DNA of 64,000 nucleotides from an uncultured Corynebacterium sp. (GCA_946223355.1 CAMIPB010000003.1:72511-136510), one strand, 5' to 3'. Positions 50,239 through 59,629 are shown, counted from the first letter of the stretch. Program-made: numbers and translations. Notes: generated by a model not told the origin, from the sequence alone.

Positions 50239-50760
50239 CTACTCTGCAGACTCTTCTGCTGGAGCATCCTCAGCTGGAGCTTCCTCGGACTCAGCAGCTT
50301 CAGCAGCGGCAGCTTCTGCAGCAGCCTTTTCTTCAGCTTCCTTCTCAGCAGCCGCCTTAGCCTCTGCCTCTTCCTTAGCCTTCTTCTTTTCGGTGATGGC
50401 TTCGATGGAAGGACCGTTGTTAGCCTCAGCAAGCGCCTCGTTGAAGATGTCCAACTTAGACTTCTTCTCTTCAGCGACCTTCAAGGTGCCCTCTGCACCA
50501 TCAATGCCCTTGTGCTTCTGCCAATCACCAGTAACCTTCAGCAACGCGAGAACTGGCTCGGTAGGCTGAGCGCCTACGCCCAACCAGTACTGAACACGCT
50601 CAGAGTCGATCTTGATAACAGATGGCTCTTGCTTTGGCTCGTAGATACCGAGGTTCTCAATTACCTTACCGTCGCGGCGGGTACGTGAGTCCTGAACGAC
50701 AACACGGTAGTGCGGGGTGCGGATCTTGCCGGTACGCTGCAGCTTAATCTTTACAGCCAT
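50239..50760 (-). CDS. rpsP: 30S ribosomal protein S16 (bS16) with acidic tail
   Basis: Small-subunit ribosomal protein. Residues 1-80 are standard S16: MAVKIKLQRTGK, RTPHYRVVVQDSRTRRDGKVIENLGIYEPK in the first half and ERVQYWLGVGAQPTE. The protein is 173 residues, about twice E. coli S16, because of an Ala/Glu/Lys-rich C-terminal tail (about 115-173) found in actinobacterial homologs. AAAAGGAG lies 8 bases before the ATG. A TATAAT box is found on minus at 50910-50915, about 150 bases upstream. Confidence 0.96.
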   Translation of the reverse strand: MAVKIKLQRTGKIRTPHYRVVVQDSRTRRDGKVIENLGIYEPKQEPSVIKIDSERVQYWLGVGAQPTEPVLALLKVTGDWQKHKGIDGAEGTLKVAEEKKSKLDIFNEALAEANNGPSIEAITEKKKAKEEAEAKAAAEKEAEEKAAAEAAAAEAAESEEAPAEDAPAEESAE

Positions 50761-51077
50761 GATATGGCTCCTTTTCTTCTAGTCACCGGGCAGTACGGAC
50801 GCTTACCTACTGGATGGATAAGCCGGTTCAACCCTTGGATTTAACCTGCGTGTGACAGCAAACCAATTCGACCGTAGACGATATCGGTGTTACGCAGGAA
50901 AAATATCAAATTATATGGACGTGCTTTTCTAGCGGGAATAATCTTACAAGGCAGGACCTCAAAACCCCAAAACGGTGGTTAACCCGCGCCGTGAAACTAA
51001 ACCGCGCTCTAAGGGGGTACGCTAATTTGCGTCCAATGGCCTTTTATTCAGCACTCTAAGAGGACGCAGTAAAACAC
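50761..51077. other. 317-bp divergent intergenic region, rpsP promoter
   Basis: The strongest signal is a perfect TATAAT on minus (50910-50915) upstream of rpsP, implying a leader of about 140 bases. For the acyltransferase on plus I see GAGG near 51060 and a -10-like TACGCT around 51017, with no clear -35. I see no ORF, riboswitch or repeat in the rest. Confidence 0.5.
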
Positions 51078-53366
51078 ATGAGCAATACATCAGCCAAGTC
51101 ATTCCAATACCGTTACGACCTTGATGGTCTTCGCGGTATTGCCATTGGCCTCGTTGTCATTTACCACGTTTTCGTCGGCCGAGTTTCCGGTGGCGTTGAC
51201 GTGTTCCTCCTCCTGTCTGGTTACTTTTTCCTTGGCTCTCAGCTGCGTTATGCGGGCAAGCCTGATGCATCACTGAATCCCTGGTGGCCTATTTGGCGCA
51301 TGCTTCGACGTCTGGCTCCGGCACTCATGTTGACTGTCGGCATTACGTTCATTTTGATTCAGTTCTTCACTCCTGAACTGATGCGCACTGAGCTGGTCAA
51401 ACAGATACAGGCGACCGTGTTGTATTACCAAAACTGGGAGTTAGCGCGTCAAAATGCCGACTACGCGGCGGCGTCTGCTGATACATCACCGCTTCAGCAC
51501 ATGTGGTCCATGTCTGTCCAAGGCCAGTTCTACATCATGGGCATTACCTTTGCCATCGTGCTTGCCGCGATTGCCAAGGTGCGTCGGCATGCAGCACGAG
51601 GTGACTTTGACGGGCGTGCTTTTGTATTCAATATCGCTGGTCCTGTCCTTATTTTGGTTACTTTGGCGTCTTTTATCTACGCTTCCCGCCACGGCTTCTT
51701 TGGCACTCCCGAAAACTACTACTCCACGTGGTCACGCACTTGGGAATTAACTCTCGGCGCAGTACTTGCGATTTATGGTTCAAGGATCAAGCTCGCACCA
51801 CGCGTGGCGGATATTTTCGCCATCCTTGGGCTGCTTCTGCTCGCCTCCACTGGCGCGTTCATCGCTAATGTCACTGCCTACCCCGGACCGCTTTCCCTCG
51901 TCCCGCTGGGTGGCGCAATTTTCATCATCATGGGTGGTGAAGGCAAGGTTGCGGGCCTCATGGCGTCAAAGTCCATGCGATGGCTTGGCGACGTCGCGTA
52001 CTCGCTTTACCTTTGGCATTGGCCATTGCTGATTTTGTCCACGTCTTATTTCCAGTTTGAGACTCCACCATGGTGGCTTGGATTTCTCATCATCTTAGTA
52101 TCTTTGGTCTTGGCGGATCTCACTCATCGTTTTGTTGAAGCCCCACTTCGCCAGCGCAGGAAGCGACCAGTTGCAGGAGAACGCCCTGTTCGTGACGGCT
52201 TGGTATCGATGAAAAAAGCTGCCGGACAAGGCCGTGCCGTGGGTGGCTTTGTCACTGCTGCTGCCGCTATTGCCCTTTTGGCAGTTACCCCTTGGTGGTC
52301 ATCTACCGTGGAAGATGCACGAACAGAGACCCTTTCATTAGAAACTCACCCGGGCGTGATGGCCCACTTTGGTGCTGAAGTACCCGAGGCGCCAATTGAA
52401 CCTGATCCAGTGTTAGCTGGCGGAATTATGCCACCTGTTGCCACCGACCACTGCTTCGTCCCTAAGGCCGCACCCGGTGATAGCTTCCACGTGGTCACCA
52501 AGGACGGCGATCCTTGCATTTACGGTGATGTCAATGCTGAAAAGGAAGTATATGTTGTCGGCGGATCGCACGCTGAGCAATGGACCTCAGCAATCGACAA
52601 GCTGGGCAAGAAAATGGGATTTAAAATGGTGCCTCTTCTGCGCCAGGACTGCCCACTGCAGCTTGGAGACTACTACGATTTGACCCCGGAATGCCAGGAG
52701 TGGACGCAGCTAGCCATTCAAAAGGTCATCGACGCGAAACCCGATTTGGTCATTTCAAACACCACCCGACCACAGGGTAAGTATGGTACTGGACCTGACT
52801 ACGTTCCTGCGGGCTATATAGGATTTTGGCAGGCATTAGCGGACCACCAAATTCCATTCTTAGGTTTACGTGACAATCCGTGGGGGTTTGACGACGAGGG
52901 CAAGGGCTTGGAGTTTGATGAATGCTACGTGGCAACCCAGGATTCCGTAGATTGTGGCATGCAGCGTGAACAGGTCTACTTGCCAGAGGATCCGTCAAAG
53001 CATTTTCTTGATCAGCTGCCAAACATGAAGGGTATTGATACCTCTGACTGGTTCTGCGAAGACGTCAATTGCCCGGTGGTCATTGGTAACATCTTGGCCT
53101 ATCGCGACATGCACCATATTTCCAATGCTTTCGCTGATTCGACAATGCCGTTGCTAGAAAAGGAAATTGCGCCTTACTTGGCAGCCGACTACGAACCCAC
53201 CGCCGGCCCGACTTTCCCCAACACCCCTGGAGTTCCAGCGCCAGCTCAACCACAACCTAACGAACCAGCTGCACAATCCGCTCCTGAGCCGGTAGCTGAG
53301 CCAGCTCCGATTGCTTCAGAGGTTGTATCGGTGCCAGAACAACCTGAAGCTCCGACAGCTCCTTAA
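51078..53366 (+). CDS. OafA-type membrane acyltransferase with C-terminal SGNH domain
   Basis: Predicted O-acyltransferase of 762 residues. The N-terminal Acyl_transf_3 domain (about 8-345) has about ten membrane helices and the hallmark RYDLDGLRGIAIGLVVIYH near the start. A last helix near 390 leads to an extracytoplasmic SGNH-like domain (about 440-700) with GGSHAEQW (Ser near 497) and a C-terminal RDMHHIS (DxxH, about 677-680). The tail (about 710-762) is Pro/Ala/Glu-rich. Such OafA/OatA proteins transfer acyl groups to cell-surface glycans or lipids; in corynebacteria another Acyl_transf_3 protein acetylates trehalose mycolates. The substrate here is unknown. It converges with the radical SAM gene. 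Confidence 0.88.
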   Translation: MSNTSAKSFQYRYDLDGLRGIAIGLVVIYHVFVGRVSGGVDVFLLLSGYFFLGSQLRYAGKPDASLNPWWPIWRMLRRLAPALMLTVGITFILIQFFTPELMRTELVKQIQATVLYYQNWELARQNADYAAASADTSPLQHMWSMSVQGQFYIMGITFAIVLAAIAKVRRHAARGDFDGRAFVFNIAGPVLILVTLASFIYASRHGFFGTPENYYSTWSRTWELTLGAVLAIYGSRIKLAPRVADIFAILGLLLLASTGAFIANVTAYPGPLSLVPLGGAIFIIMGGEGKVAGLMASKSMRWLGDVAYSLYLWHWPLLILSTSYFQFETPPWWLGFLIILVSLVLADLTHRFVEAPLRQRRKRPVAGERPVRDGLVSMKKAAGQGRAVGGFVTAAAAIALLAVTPWWSSTVEDARTETLSLETHPGVMAHFGAEVPEAPIEPDPVLAGGIMPPVATDHCFVPKAAPGDSFHVVTKDGDPCIYGDVNAEKEVYVVGGSHAEQWTSAIDKLGKKMGFKMVPLLRQDCPLQLGDYYDLTPECQEWTQLAIQKVIDAKPDLVISNTTRPQGKYGTGPDYVPAGYIGFWQALADHQIPFLGLRDNPWGFDDEGKGLEFDECYVATQDSVDCGMQREQVYLPEDPSKHFLDQLPNMKGIDTSDWFCEDVNCPVVIGNILAYRDMHHISNAFADSTMPLLEKEIAPYLAADYEPTAGPTFPNTPGVPAPAQPQPNEPAAQSAPEPVAEPAPIASEVVSVPEQPEAPTAP

Positions 53367-53376
53367 ACTAATACAG

Positions 53377-54567
53377 CTACCGTGCTTGCCCGGGTGCTTG
53401 GTCCTGGGCTTGAAGGTTTTTCCAAGCCTGCGGAACATAGGAACACGTGGGGTCCGAGGATAGCGGATCCCCGGTCATGGCATATGCTGTAGAACGCGAG
53501 CCGCCACACACATCAGCATATTCACACACCGAACATTTGCCGGACCACTGCTGAGGATCTCGCAGGGACTTAAATACGGGTGAGTGAGTGTAGATATCCG
53601 GCAATGTCTGTTCTTTCACGTTGCCGCAATGAAGTGGCAAGAAGCCATTCGGATACACATCACCAATGTGGTCAATAAACACAAAGCCACTACCGGCATT
53701 GATTGCCATTGGTGGGCGCGGGCGACGCGGATTTTCTGCGGTCTTACCCAAAAGCTTTGTCGTTTCCTCGGTTAGGAATGCGTACAGCTCCCCTCCCTCA
53801 TATTCTGGCAAACCATTTTCCTTGGCATATTCGCGCTGCAAAACGACGCGGCGGTATTGCGGCGCCTCGGTAGTCTTGATGGCGACGCGATTAGAGACGT
53901 CGTAAAGCCAATGCAACATATCCTCACGCTCATCCGGGCTCAGAGCGCCTAGACCAGTGCCTCGACCTGTAGGAACGAGGAAGAATACGCTCCACAATTT
54001 GGCCCCCATTTTAATTACGCGTTGGAGAAGAGCGGGTGCTTCCTTTGCGTTATTGGAGGTAATCGTGGAGTTAATTTGCAACCGATAGCCGATGTCCGTG
54101 ACCATCTCAGCAGCCTTAATAGTGTTGGCAAACGTGCCGCTAAAGCCCCGGAAATAGTCGTGGGTTTCCGGATACGCGCCGTCGAGCGACAGCGAAAGTG
54201 CGGAACCGCCCACAGCGCGTAGCCCTTCAAGACGCTTCCTGGTTAGCCGTGGAGTGACCGACGGGGACAAGGATACATTCAAGCCCAAAGATGTGCCGTA
54301 TTCAGTAAGTTCTTCTAGATCCCTACGCTCGAAAGGATCGCCTCCGGTTAGAACAACCAACGGATAAGGCTTTGGGTAGGTTGCAATGGACTCTAGCAAG
54401 GCCTTTCCCTGCTCCGTGTCCAACTGGCCTGGAGCTGGTTCATGTTGTGCGTCCGCGCGGCAGTGTTGGCACACCAATTGACACGCGCGGGTTACCTCCC
54501 AAATTGCGATAAACGGCTTAGTGTGAATGTCATGCCGGACAGTTCGGACGAGGGGTGTCGGTTTCAT
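53377..54567 (-). CDS. Radical SAM/SPASM-domain protein (TIGR04053-like)
   Basis: Cytosolic iron-sulfur enzyme of 396 residues. N-terminal radical SAM core with CxxxCxxC at 29-36 (CQLVCQHC) and GGDPFERRDL (about 74-83). The C-terminal SPASM part has a Cys-rich region: CGNVKEQT, CSVCEYADVCGG and a last Cys in DPTCSYVP, enough for auxiliary clusters. It resembles the family of orphan radical SAM/SPASM proteins near TIGR04053. No precursor peptide gene or partner is visible within 100 bases on either side. The start is ATG 54567. It has no strong Shine-Dalgarno. Confidence 0.85.
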   Translation of the reverse strand: MKPTPLVRTVRHDIHTKPFIAIWEVTRACQLVCQHCRADAQHEPAPGQLDTEQGKALLESIATYPKPYPLVVLTGGDPFERRDLEELTEYGTSLGLNVSLSPSVTPRLTRKRLEGLRAVGGSALSLSLDGAYPETHDYFRGFSGTFANTIKAAEMVTDIGYRLQINSTITSNNAKEAPALLQRVIKMGAKLWSVFFLVPTGRGTGLGALSPDEREDMLHWLYDVSNRVAIKTTEAPQYRRVVLQREYAKENGLPEYEGGELYAFLTEETTKLLGKTAENPRRPRPPMAINAGSGFVFIDHIGDVYPNGFLPLHCGNVKEQTLPDIYTHSPVFKSLRDPQQWSGKCSVCEYADVCGGSRSTAYAMTGDPLSSDPTCSYVPQAWKNLQAQDQAPGQAR

Positions 54568-54601
54568 CTTGAGCTGTGTCTCGCTTCCTGGAAGTTGAAA
54601 T

Positions 54602-54639
54602 AAAAAAATACGGCTATTAATTAGATAATAGCCGTATTT
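54602..54639 (-). terminator. Terminator after ffh
   Basis: A perfect 14-bp stem (54606-54619 with 54626-54639) around a 6-base loop, with TTTTTTT on minus after it. It lies 31 bases after the ffh stop. Confidence 0.9.
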
Positions 54640-54670
54640 ATTAAGAGGGCCTACTTGAGCCCCGCGAGCG

Positions 54671-56344
54671 TTACTTCTTGCCGCCGCCGAAATCCAGGTT
54701 GTTCAGGTCAATGTTTTCCATGCCCTTTGGCATTCCGGGCATGCGTCCCATGCCTGGAAGCTTCGGCATGCCCGGCATGCCGCCACCTGCACCACCGAGT
54801 TGCTTCTGCAATTGCTCCAGCTCTTGCGGGGATGGCATTTGCCCACCACCTGGCATGCCCGGCATGCCACCCATACCCGGCATAGCACCTGGCATCTGTG
54901 GCCCCTTCGGCCTGTAGCCACCTTTGCCCTTCTTACGCTTGCCATTCTTTCCCTTGCGTCCTTTAGGCTTCTTCTTAGTAGCAGAACGACCGCCCATGCC
55001 TCCCATGCCGAACTGGCCAGCCATCTTGGACATCATCTTCTTGGCTTCAAAGAAGCGCTCCACCAACTGGTTGACATCAGAGACTTCCACACCGGAACCA
55101 GCAGCTATTCGCTTACGGCGCGAGGCGTTAAGAATCTTTGGGCTCTCTCGTTCTGCCGGTGTCATACCACGAATGATTGCCTGAATACGATCGAGCTGTT
55201 TTTCATCGACCATGTCAGCCATGTCATTCATCTGTTTGCCGCCTGGCATCATCTTCAACAGATTGCCAATCGGGCCCATCCGACGAATCATGAGCAGCTG
55301 ATCCAGGAAGTCTTCCAAAGTCAGCTCGCCGGAACCGATCTTGGCGGCTGCCTCTTCGGCCTTCTGCTGATCAAGAGTGGCTTCCGCCTGCTCAATCAAG
55401 GTGAGCAAGTCACCCATACCCAAAATGCGCGAGGCCATACGCTCCGGGTGGAATACGTCAAAGTCTTCTAGCTTCTCACCTGTGGAGGCGAACAGAATCG
55501 GCTTGCCTGTGACCTCGCGGATGGACAAAGCTGCACCACCGCGGGCATCACCGTCGAGCTTGGTCAACACGACGCCAGTGAAATCCACACCGTCGCGGAA
55601 CGCTTCAGCAGTCTGGACAGCGTCCTGACCAATCATCGAATCGATGACAAACAAAACTTCATCGGGATTCACAGCATCGCGAATGTTGCGCGCCTGCGTC
55701 ATCAGCGTCTCATCAATACCCAGACGTCCTGCGGTATCGATGATGACCACGTCATGTTGGGCTCGACGAGCTTCCTCAATACCGGCCTGCGCAACAGCAA
55801 CAGGATCACCGTGGGAGGTTCCCATCTCATGTTCGTGGGAATCTATGGACGTACCCGGATCAGGCGCGAAAGTCTTTACTCCTGCACGCTCACCAACAAT
55901 CTGCAGCTGCTGCACAGCGCCTGGACGCTGCAGGTCACACGCCACCAGCATCGGCGCGTGACCTTGTTTTTCCAAGTGTCGCGCAAGTTTACCTGCAAGG
56001 GTGGTCTTACCCGCACCCTGCAAACCAGCCAACATGATGACCGTTGGCGGGTTCTTGGCAAAGTTGAGACGGCGCGTTTCACCGCCGAGAATGCTGGTGA
56101 GCTCCTCGTTAACAATCTTTACTACCTGCTGCGCCGGGTTGAGCGCTTCAGACACCTCCGCGCCCGCTGCACGCTCCTTCACACGTTTAATAAACGCACG
56201 AACGACGCCGAGAGAAACGTCGGCTTCTAAAAGCGCCAGACGAATCTCACGAGCGGTTGCGTTAATGTCCGCTTCGGTCAGTTTGCCCTTACCGCGCAAA
56301 CCTCCCAGCGCACTTTGCAGGCGATCGGAAAGTGATTCAAACAC
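54671..56344 (-). CDS. ffh: Signal recognition particle protein Ffh
   Basis: GTPase that binds signal sequences of nascent membrane and secreted proteins and delivers them to FtsY. The 557-residue protein has the N domain (about 1-85), G domain (about 100-295) with GLQGAGKTT (about 107-115), DTAGRLGIDE and TKLDGDARGG, and the M domain (about 325-435) with the finger-loop motif GPIGNLLKMMPGG. The C-terminal 115 residues are Lys-, Gly-, Met- and Pro-rich with repeats of MPGM. The GTG at 56344 has GGAG about 11 bases upstream. Confidence 0.97.
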   Translation of the reverse strand: MFESLSDRLQSALGGLRGKGKLTEADINATAREIRLALLEADVSLGVVRAFIKRVKERAAGAEVSEALNPAQQVVKIVNEELTSILGGETRRLNFAKNPPTVIMLAGLQGAGKTTLAGKLARHLEKQGHAPMLVACDLQRPGAVQQLQIVGERAGVKTFAPDPGTSIDSHEHEMGTSHGDPVAVAQAGIEEARRAQHDVVIIDTAGRLGIDETLMTQARNIRDAVNPDEVLFVIDSMIGQDAVQTAEAFRDGVDFTGVVLTKLDGDARGGAALSIREVTGKPILFASTGEKLEDFDVFHPERMASRILGMGDLLTLIEQAEATLDQQKAEEAAAKIGSGELTLEDFLDQLLMIRRMGPIGNLLKMMPGGKQMNDMADMVDEKQLDRIQAIIRGMTPAERESPKILNASRRKRIAAGSGVEVSDVNQLVERFFEAKKMMSKMAGQFGMGGMGGRSATKKKPKGRKGKNGKRKKGKGGYRPKGPQMPGAMPGMGGMPGMPGGGQMPSPQELEQLQKQLGGAGGGMPGMPKLPGMGRMPGMPKGMENIDLNNLDFGGGKK

Positions 56345-56420
56345 GAATTAAAGTCTCCGTTTATATAGAAATCAAAGGAAGATAAATCTCTCCCCAGCCT
56401 AGTACCCAACCAGAGCGAAA

Positions 56421-56846
56421 CTAAAACTTACGTGGACCTTGCAAGTCTTGTTCCGTCCGGTTGAGCTTCTCCAGCCTCCTCACGGCTTCTGGGGATTCAA
56501 GTTCATCTTCTGAATCAACGTACTGAAGTATGTCTGATTCGTTGAAAATTGCATCCACGACTTTGGTCCGGCGCAGCAATGCGGACCGAGCAACCAAAAT
56601 CGTACCCATGGATGACGTGCCCAGCAGGATAATCATGGCCGCGATGCAGATGATGAAATTGCGCCAGCTGGCATCGTAAAAAGCTACGCCAAGCAGTACA
56701 AAGGTAACTCCGAAGCCCGATGTGGTTCCCAGTACGGAAATGCGGGCGTAGACATCGCGAAAATAGAGCATTCCTGACGCGCAGATAGCGAAGTTAAACG
56801 TGCCGATCAAGATGAAGATTGAACCGATGATGTGCATTATATCCAT
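56421..56846 (-). CDS. mrpG: Mrp antiporter subunit G
   Basis: Subunit of the Mrp (Mnh) Na+/H+ antiporter, a multi-subunit complex in the cytoplasmic membrane. The 141-residue protein has three membrane helices (about 6-26, 44-58, 63-83) with the family pattern GMLYFRDVYARISVLG near 25-40. A hydrophilic C-terminal tail of about 50 residues (acidic, then basic) is an extension over the usual 110-120. The start overlaps the mrpF stop (TAATG). Last gene of the operon. Confidence 0.9.
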   Translation of the reverse strand: MDIMHIIGSIFILIGTFNFAICASGMLYFRDVYARISVLGTTSGFGVTFVLLGVAFYDASWRNFIICIAAMIILLGTSSMGTILVARSALLRRTKVVDAIFNESDILQYVDSEDELESPEAVRRLEKLNRTEQDLQGPRKF

Positions 56847-57103
56847 TAGCGTGCACCTCGCATTAGAGCTCGTGACAACGACGCCGCGGACAAAAAGCCC
56901 ACCACTGCCGCAACCAAAACCAAATCAAAGGCATACTCCGCGTGGAAGCGATAACCGAGTAGTGCGATTTCTGGAATTAAAATAAACATCAGCATATCTG
57001 CCGCTGAAACGCGATCCACGCGGTTTGGACCGACCAGGATTCGGTAGGCGGCGGGTAGCGCGCACAACGCAATAATCACGATGGCGATATCGATGACAAT
57101 CAC
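56846..57103 (-). CDS. mrpF: Mrp antiporter subunit F
   Basis: 85-residue subunit with three membrane helices and the conserved RILVGPNRVDRVSAADML (about 21-38) of MrpF. Length is standard. The GTG at 57103 overlaps the mrpE stop (GTGA), so the genes are translationally coupled. Confidence 0.92.
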   Translation of the reverse strand: MIVIDIAIVIIALCALPAAYRILVGPNRVDRVSAADMLMFILIPEIALLGYRFHAEYAFDLVLVAAVVGFLSAASLSRALMRGAR

Positions 57104-57480
57104 TTTGAGGCTCCTTCGTTGAAGCTGGGGCTAATCATGACGCCCTTGAGCATGCGACGCTCCATGTCTTCTAAGTCACTTCGCAACTCATCAGCATCGT
57201 TGTTATACATTCCGTGGACATACATCACACGACGTCCATCCTCCGTGTCGTCTGCAGCCCCCACTACGAGCGTGCCTGGAGTGATGGTCACCAGGGCTGC
57301 AAACAAAACGTAGTGATTTTCTGATTCAGACAAGCACTCATATTTTGCGATACCAGGTGTGGAACTATGGCCTGCTGTTAATAGGTCTTTGAGAACGGAC
57401 CAGTTAGCGGACATGAATTCCTTGAGGTACCACAACCAAAAACCAATAAATCGAATTGGGAAAGTAAGCGGGCTATTCAT
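57100..57480 (-). CDS. mrpE: Mrp antiporter subunit E
   Basis: 126-residue subunit with a membrane-proximal N-terminus (FPIRFIGFWLWYLKEFMSAN) and the MrpE-type segment HYVLFAALVTITPGTLVV (about 52-69) followed by MYVHGMYNNDADELRSDLEDMERR. The ATG at 57480 overlaps the mrpD stop by one base. It is shorter than the 150-160 of many MrpE proteins, as it lacks most of the first helix pair. Confidence 0.88.
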   Translation of the reverse strand: MNSPLTFPIRFIGFWLWYLKEFMSANWSVLKDLLTAGHSSTPGIAKYECLSESENHYVLFAALVTITPGTLVVGAADDTEDGRRVMYVHGMYNNDADELRSDLEDMERRMLKGVMISPSFNEGASK

Positions 57481-59156
57481 CAGTGATTGTTCACCGCCTC
57501 CAAATAGTTAGTGGTATCCAACAAGCCATTGGCGGCCACCTCTGACCACTGCATGAGCACTTCGGCGCCCACACCAATCGCCAAAGACAGCAGCGCCAAC
57601 AGCACTGCAGGAGCCGGCAACCAACCGCCGACGCGGTGGGAGTCCTTGAACTCAGCACCATCGGTTACACGCCGCGAAGCGACCGCAATATTCGACTGTT
57701 CTTCAGCCGCTTCATGCGACGCATCTGCAGACATGTCCGCAGTCGTGTCCGGATAGATAGCCACACCGCCGCCCAACGTTCCACCTGGGCCGTCTGGATC
57801 TTGTCCGGCTGCTGGATCCGGAGCGGGTTGGCTGGAGTCTCCCCAGAACACACCGCTCCAAATCTTGAGCATTGCGATTAGGGTCAGTAGGGAGACAACC
57901 ACCATCATGATCATGGCGAAGTACTCGTGTGCTTCCCACGCGCCAAGCATGAGGCCGAACTTGGCCACGAATCCGGAAAACGGCGGGATGCCCACCAGCG
58001 ACAGCGCTGCCGCGAAGAATGCGACTGCCAAAACTGGCTCACGCTTGACCATATTGGTCACCTTGCCAAGTTGACCCGTGCCGTATTTGACTTCGATAGC
58101 ACCCGTGGACATAAACAGCGACGTTTTCACCACCATGTGGTGGATGAGGTAGAAGATACCGGCGGTCATACCTAGTTCAGTGAACATAGCCACGCCCAAC
58201 AAGATGTAACCAATATGCGAGACCATGTGGAAAGTGAGGATTTCGCGGGTGGTGTTTTCTCCCACTGCACCGAGCACACCGATGAGCATGGTCAGTGAGA
58301 ATAGGACAACACCTATCCACAACCAGCGCTGGTCACCATCGAAGATCACCGCATACCAACGGTAGATGGCGTAGATTGCCACCTTGGTGTGCAGACCGGA
58401 AAACAGAGTAGTAATCGCTGGTGATGTGTACGGGTAGCTGCGAGAAAGCCAGGAATGCGCAGGCACAACAGATGCTTTAATCATCATGGACAACAGCGCG
58501 AGTCCGCCTGCAATGGCTACAGCTGGATCTTCCTTGGCTGCTCCCGCGAGCTGACCGAGGTTAACTGCGCCAGCGGTGGCATAGATAAGACCTGCAGAAA
58601 CCAACAGTAGCGTCGAAGCAAACAGATTCGCCGCGATGTAAAGGCGCAGTCCCGCCACACGCAGGCTGCCGCCTTGTTTACGGATGGTCAAAGCGTACAG
58701 CGCATAAGAAGGCAGCAGCATGACCTCGATGAACACGAAGAAGTTAAAGATATCTGCGGTCAGCAAAGTGCCGTACACACCAGTCATCAGCACCAAAATC
58801 AAAGGAGCAAATAGCGGTTCTTTGCTATACCCCGATGCTGCCGCAAACCACACGCATACTAACGCAAGCAAGCTCGTGATGGTCAGCATTAGCGCGGAGA
58901 ACATATCCACTGCAAACGGAATCGCTACTCCTGGTTGCCAACCACCGGTTCCGTGAGCGAACACCTCACCATTCTCGGTGGCAAAAATAAGGCTTACCGA
59001 CGCCGCGAAGGCCGCAAGCAACACTAATGCGAGCACAAGGTTTTGCAGCCACTGCACCTTTCGGAGCATGATGAGCAAACCAGCGCTCAGAAGTGGAACC
59101 GCTACAAACAATTGCAGGAGCGACGCCAGGGTTTCCGGGTTAAGTCCCATAACCAT
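57480..59156 (-). CDS. mrpD: Mrp antiporter subunit D
   Basis: 558-residue subunit homologous to complex I NuoN/NuoM, with about 14 membrane helices and proton-path residues such as Lys in SMMIKASVVPAHSWL (about 224-238). A loop of about 75 residues between the last helices (about 440-515) is hydrophilic, Pro/Gly/Asp/Ala-rich, and unusual in size. The start ATG overlaps the mrpC stop (TAATG). Confidence 0.94.
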   Translation of the reverse strand: MVMGLNPETLASLLQLFVAVPLLSAGLLIMLRKVQWLQNLVLALVLLAAFAASVSLIFATENGEVFAHGTGGWQPGVAIPFAVDMFSALMLTITSLLALVCVWFAAASGYSKEPLFAPLILVLMTGVYGTLLTADIFNFFVFIEVMLLPSYALYALTIRKQGGSLRVAGLRLYIAANLFASTLLLVSAGLIYATAGAVNLGQLAGAAKEDPAVAIAGGLALLSMMIKASVVPAHSWLSRSYPYTSPAITTLFSGLHTKVAIYAIYRWYAVIFDGDQRWLWIGVVLFSLTMLIGVLGAVGENTTREILTFHMVSHIGYILLGVAMFTELGMTAGIFYLIHHMVVKTSLFMSTGAIEVKYGTGQLGKVTNMVKREPVLAVAFFAAALSLVGIPPFSGFVAKFGLMLGAWEAHEYFAMIMMVVVSLLTLIAMLKIWSGVFWGDSSQPAPDPAAGQDPDGPGGTLGGGVAIYPDTTADMSADASHEAAEEQSNIAVASRRVTDGAEFKDSHRVGGWLPAPAVLLALLSLAIGVGAEVLMQWSEVAANGLLDTTNYLEAVNNH

Positions 59157-59629
59157 TAGTTTCCCTGCCTTTCTTGTGGTTCCTGGTCCATCTCTTCAAA
59201 GGACACGCCGCGGTCATTACTGTTTTCCGCCGTGATTGCGGCGCGCAGTTCCGCACCTTCTTCTCCAATGCTGGTACCCAATTCACGATCTGCTGGGTCT
59301 TCTTCTAACGGATCCAAGCCAGGGCGTGTGTAGTCATCCTCTTTGCCAACGGCTGCCGTGACAAACATGAGGATGGAAATAGCAAACGAAATCACGATGG
59401 CGGTAAGCACGAAGGCTTGCGGGACAGGATCCGCCACAGGGCCTAGGGTCTCCGCATCAAATTCACCGATGGGCTGGTCACGCCAGCCTGTTCCACCAGC
59501 TGCCATGATAATGAGGTTTGCTGCGTGGCCAAGCAAAGTGAATCCAAGCGCGATGCGGAGCATGTCTCGCTGCATCATCAAGTAGACGCCACCGGCCATG
59601 AGCAGGCCTGCTGAAATTGCGAGAGTCAC
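59156..59629 (-). CDS. mrpC: Mrp antiporter subunit C
   Basis: 157-residue subunit homologous to NuoK, with three membrane helices (about 1-20, 24-45, 73-95) and the conserved LGFTLLGHAANLIIM (about 28-42) and DPVPQAFVLTAIVISFA. The C-terminal 55 residues are hydrophilic and acidic and exceed the usual 110-115-residue family length. The GTG at 59629 overlaps the mrpA stop (GTGA). Confidence 0.92.
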   Translation of the reverse strand: MTLAISAGLLMAGGVYLMMQRDMLRIALGFTLLGHAANLIIMAAGGTGWRDQPIGEFDAETLGPVADPVPQAFVLTAIVISFAISILMFVTAAVGKEDDYTRPGLDPLEEDPADRELGTSIGEEGAELRAAITAENSNDRGVSFEEMDQEPQERQGN

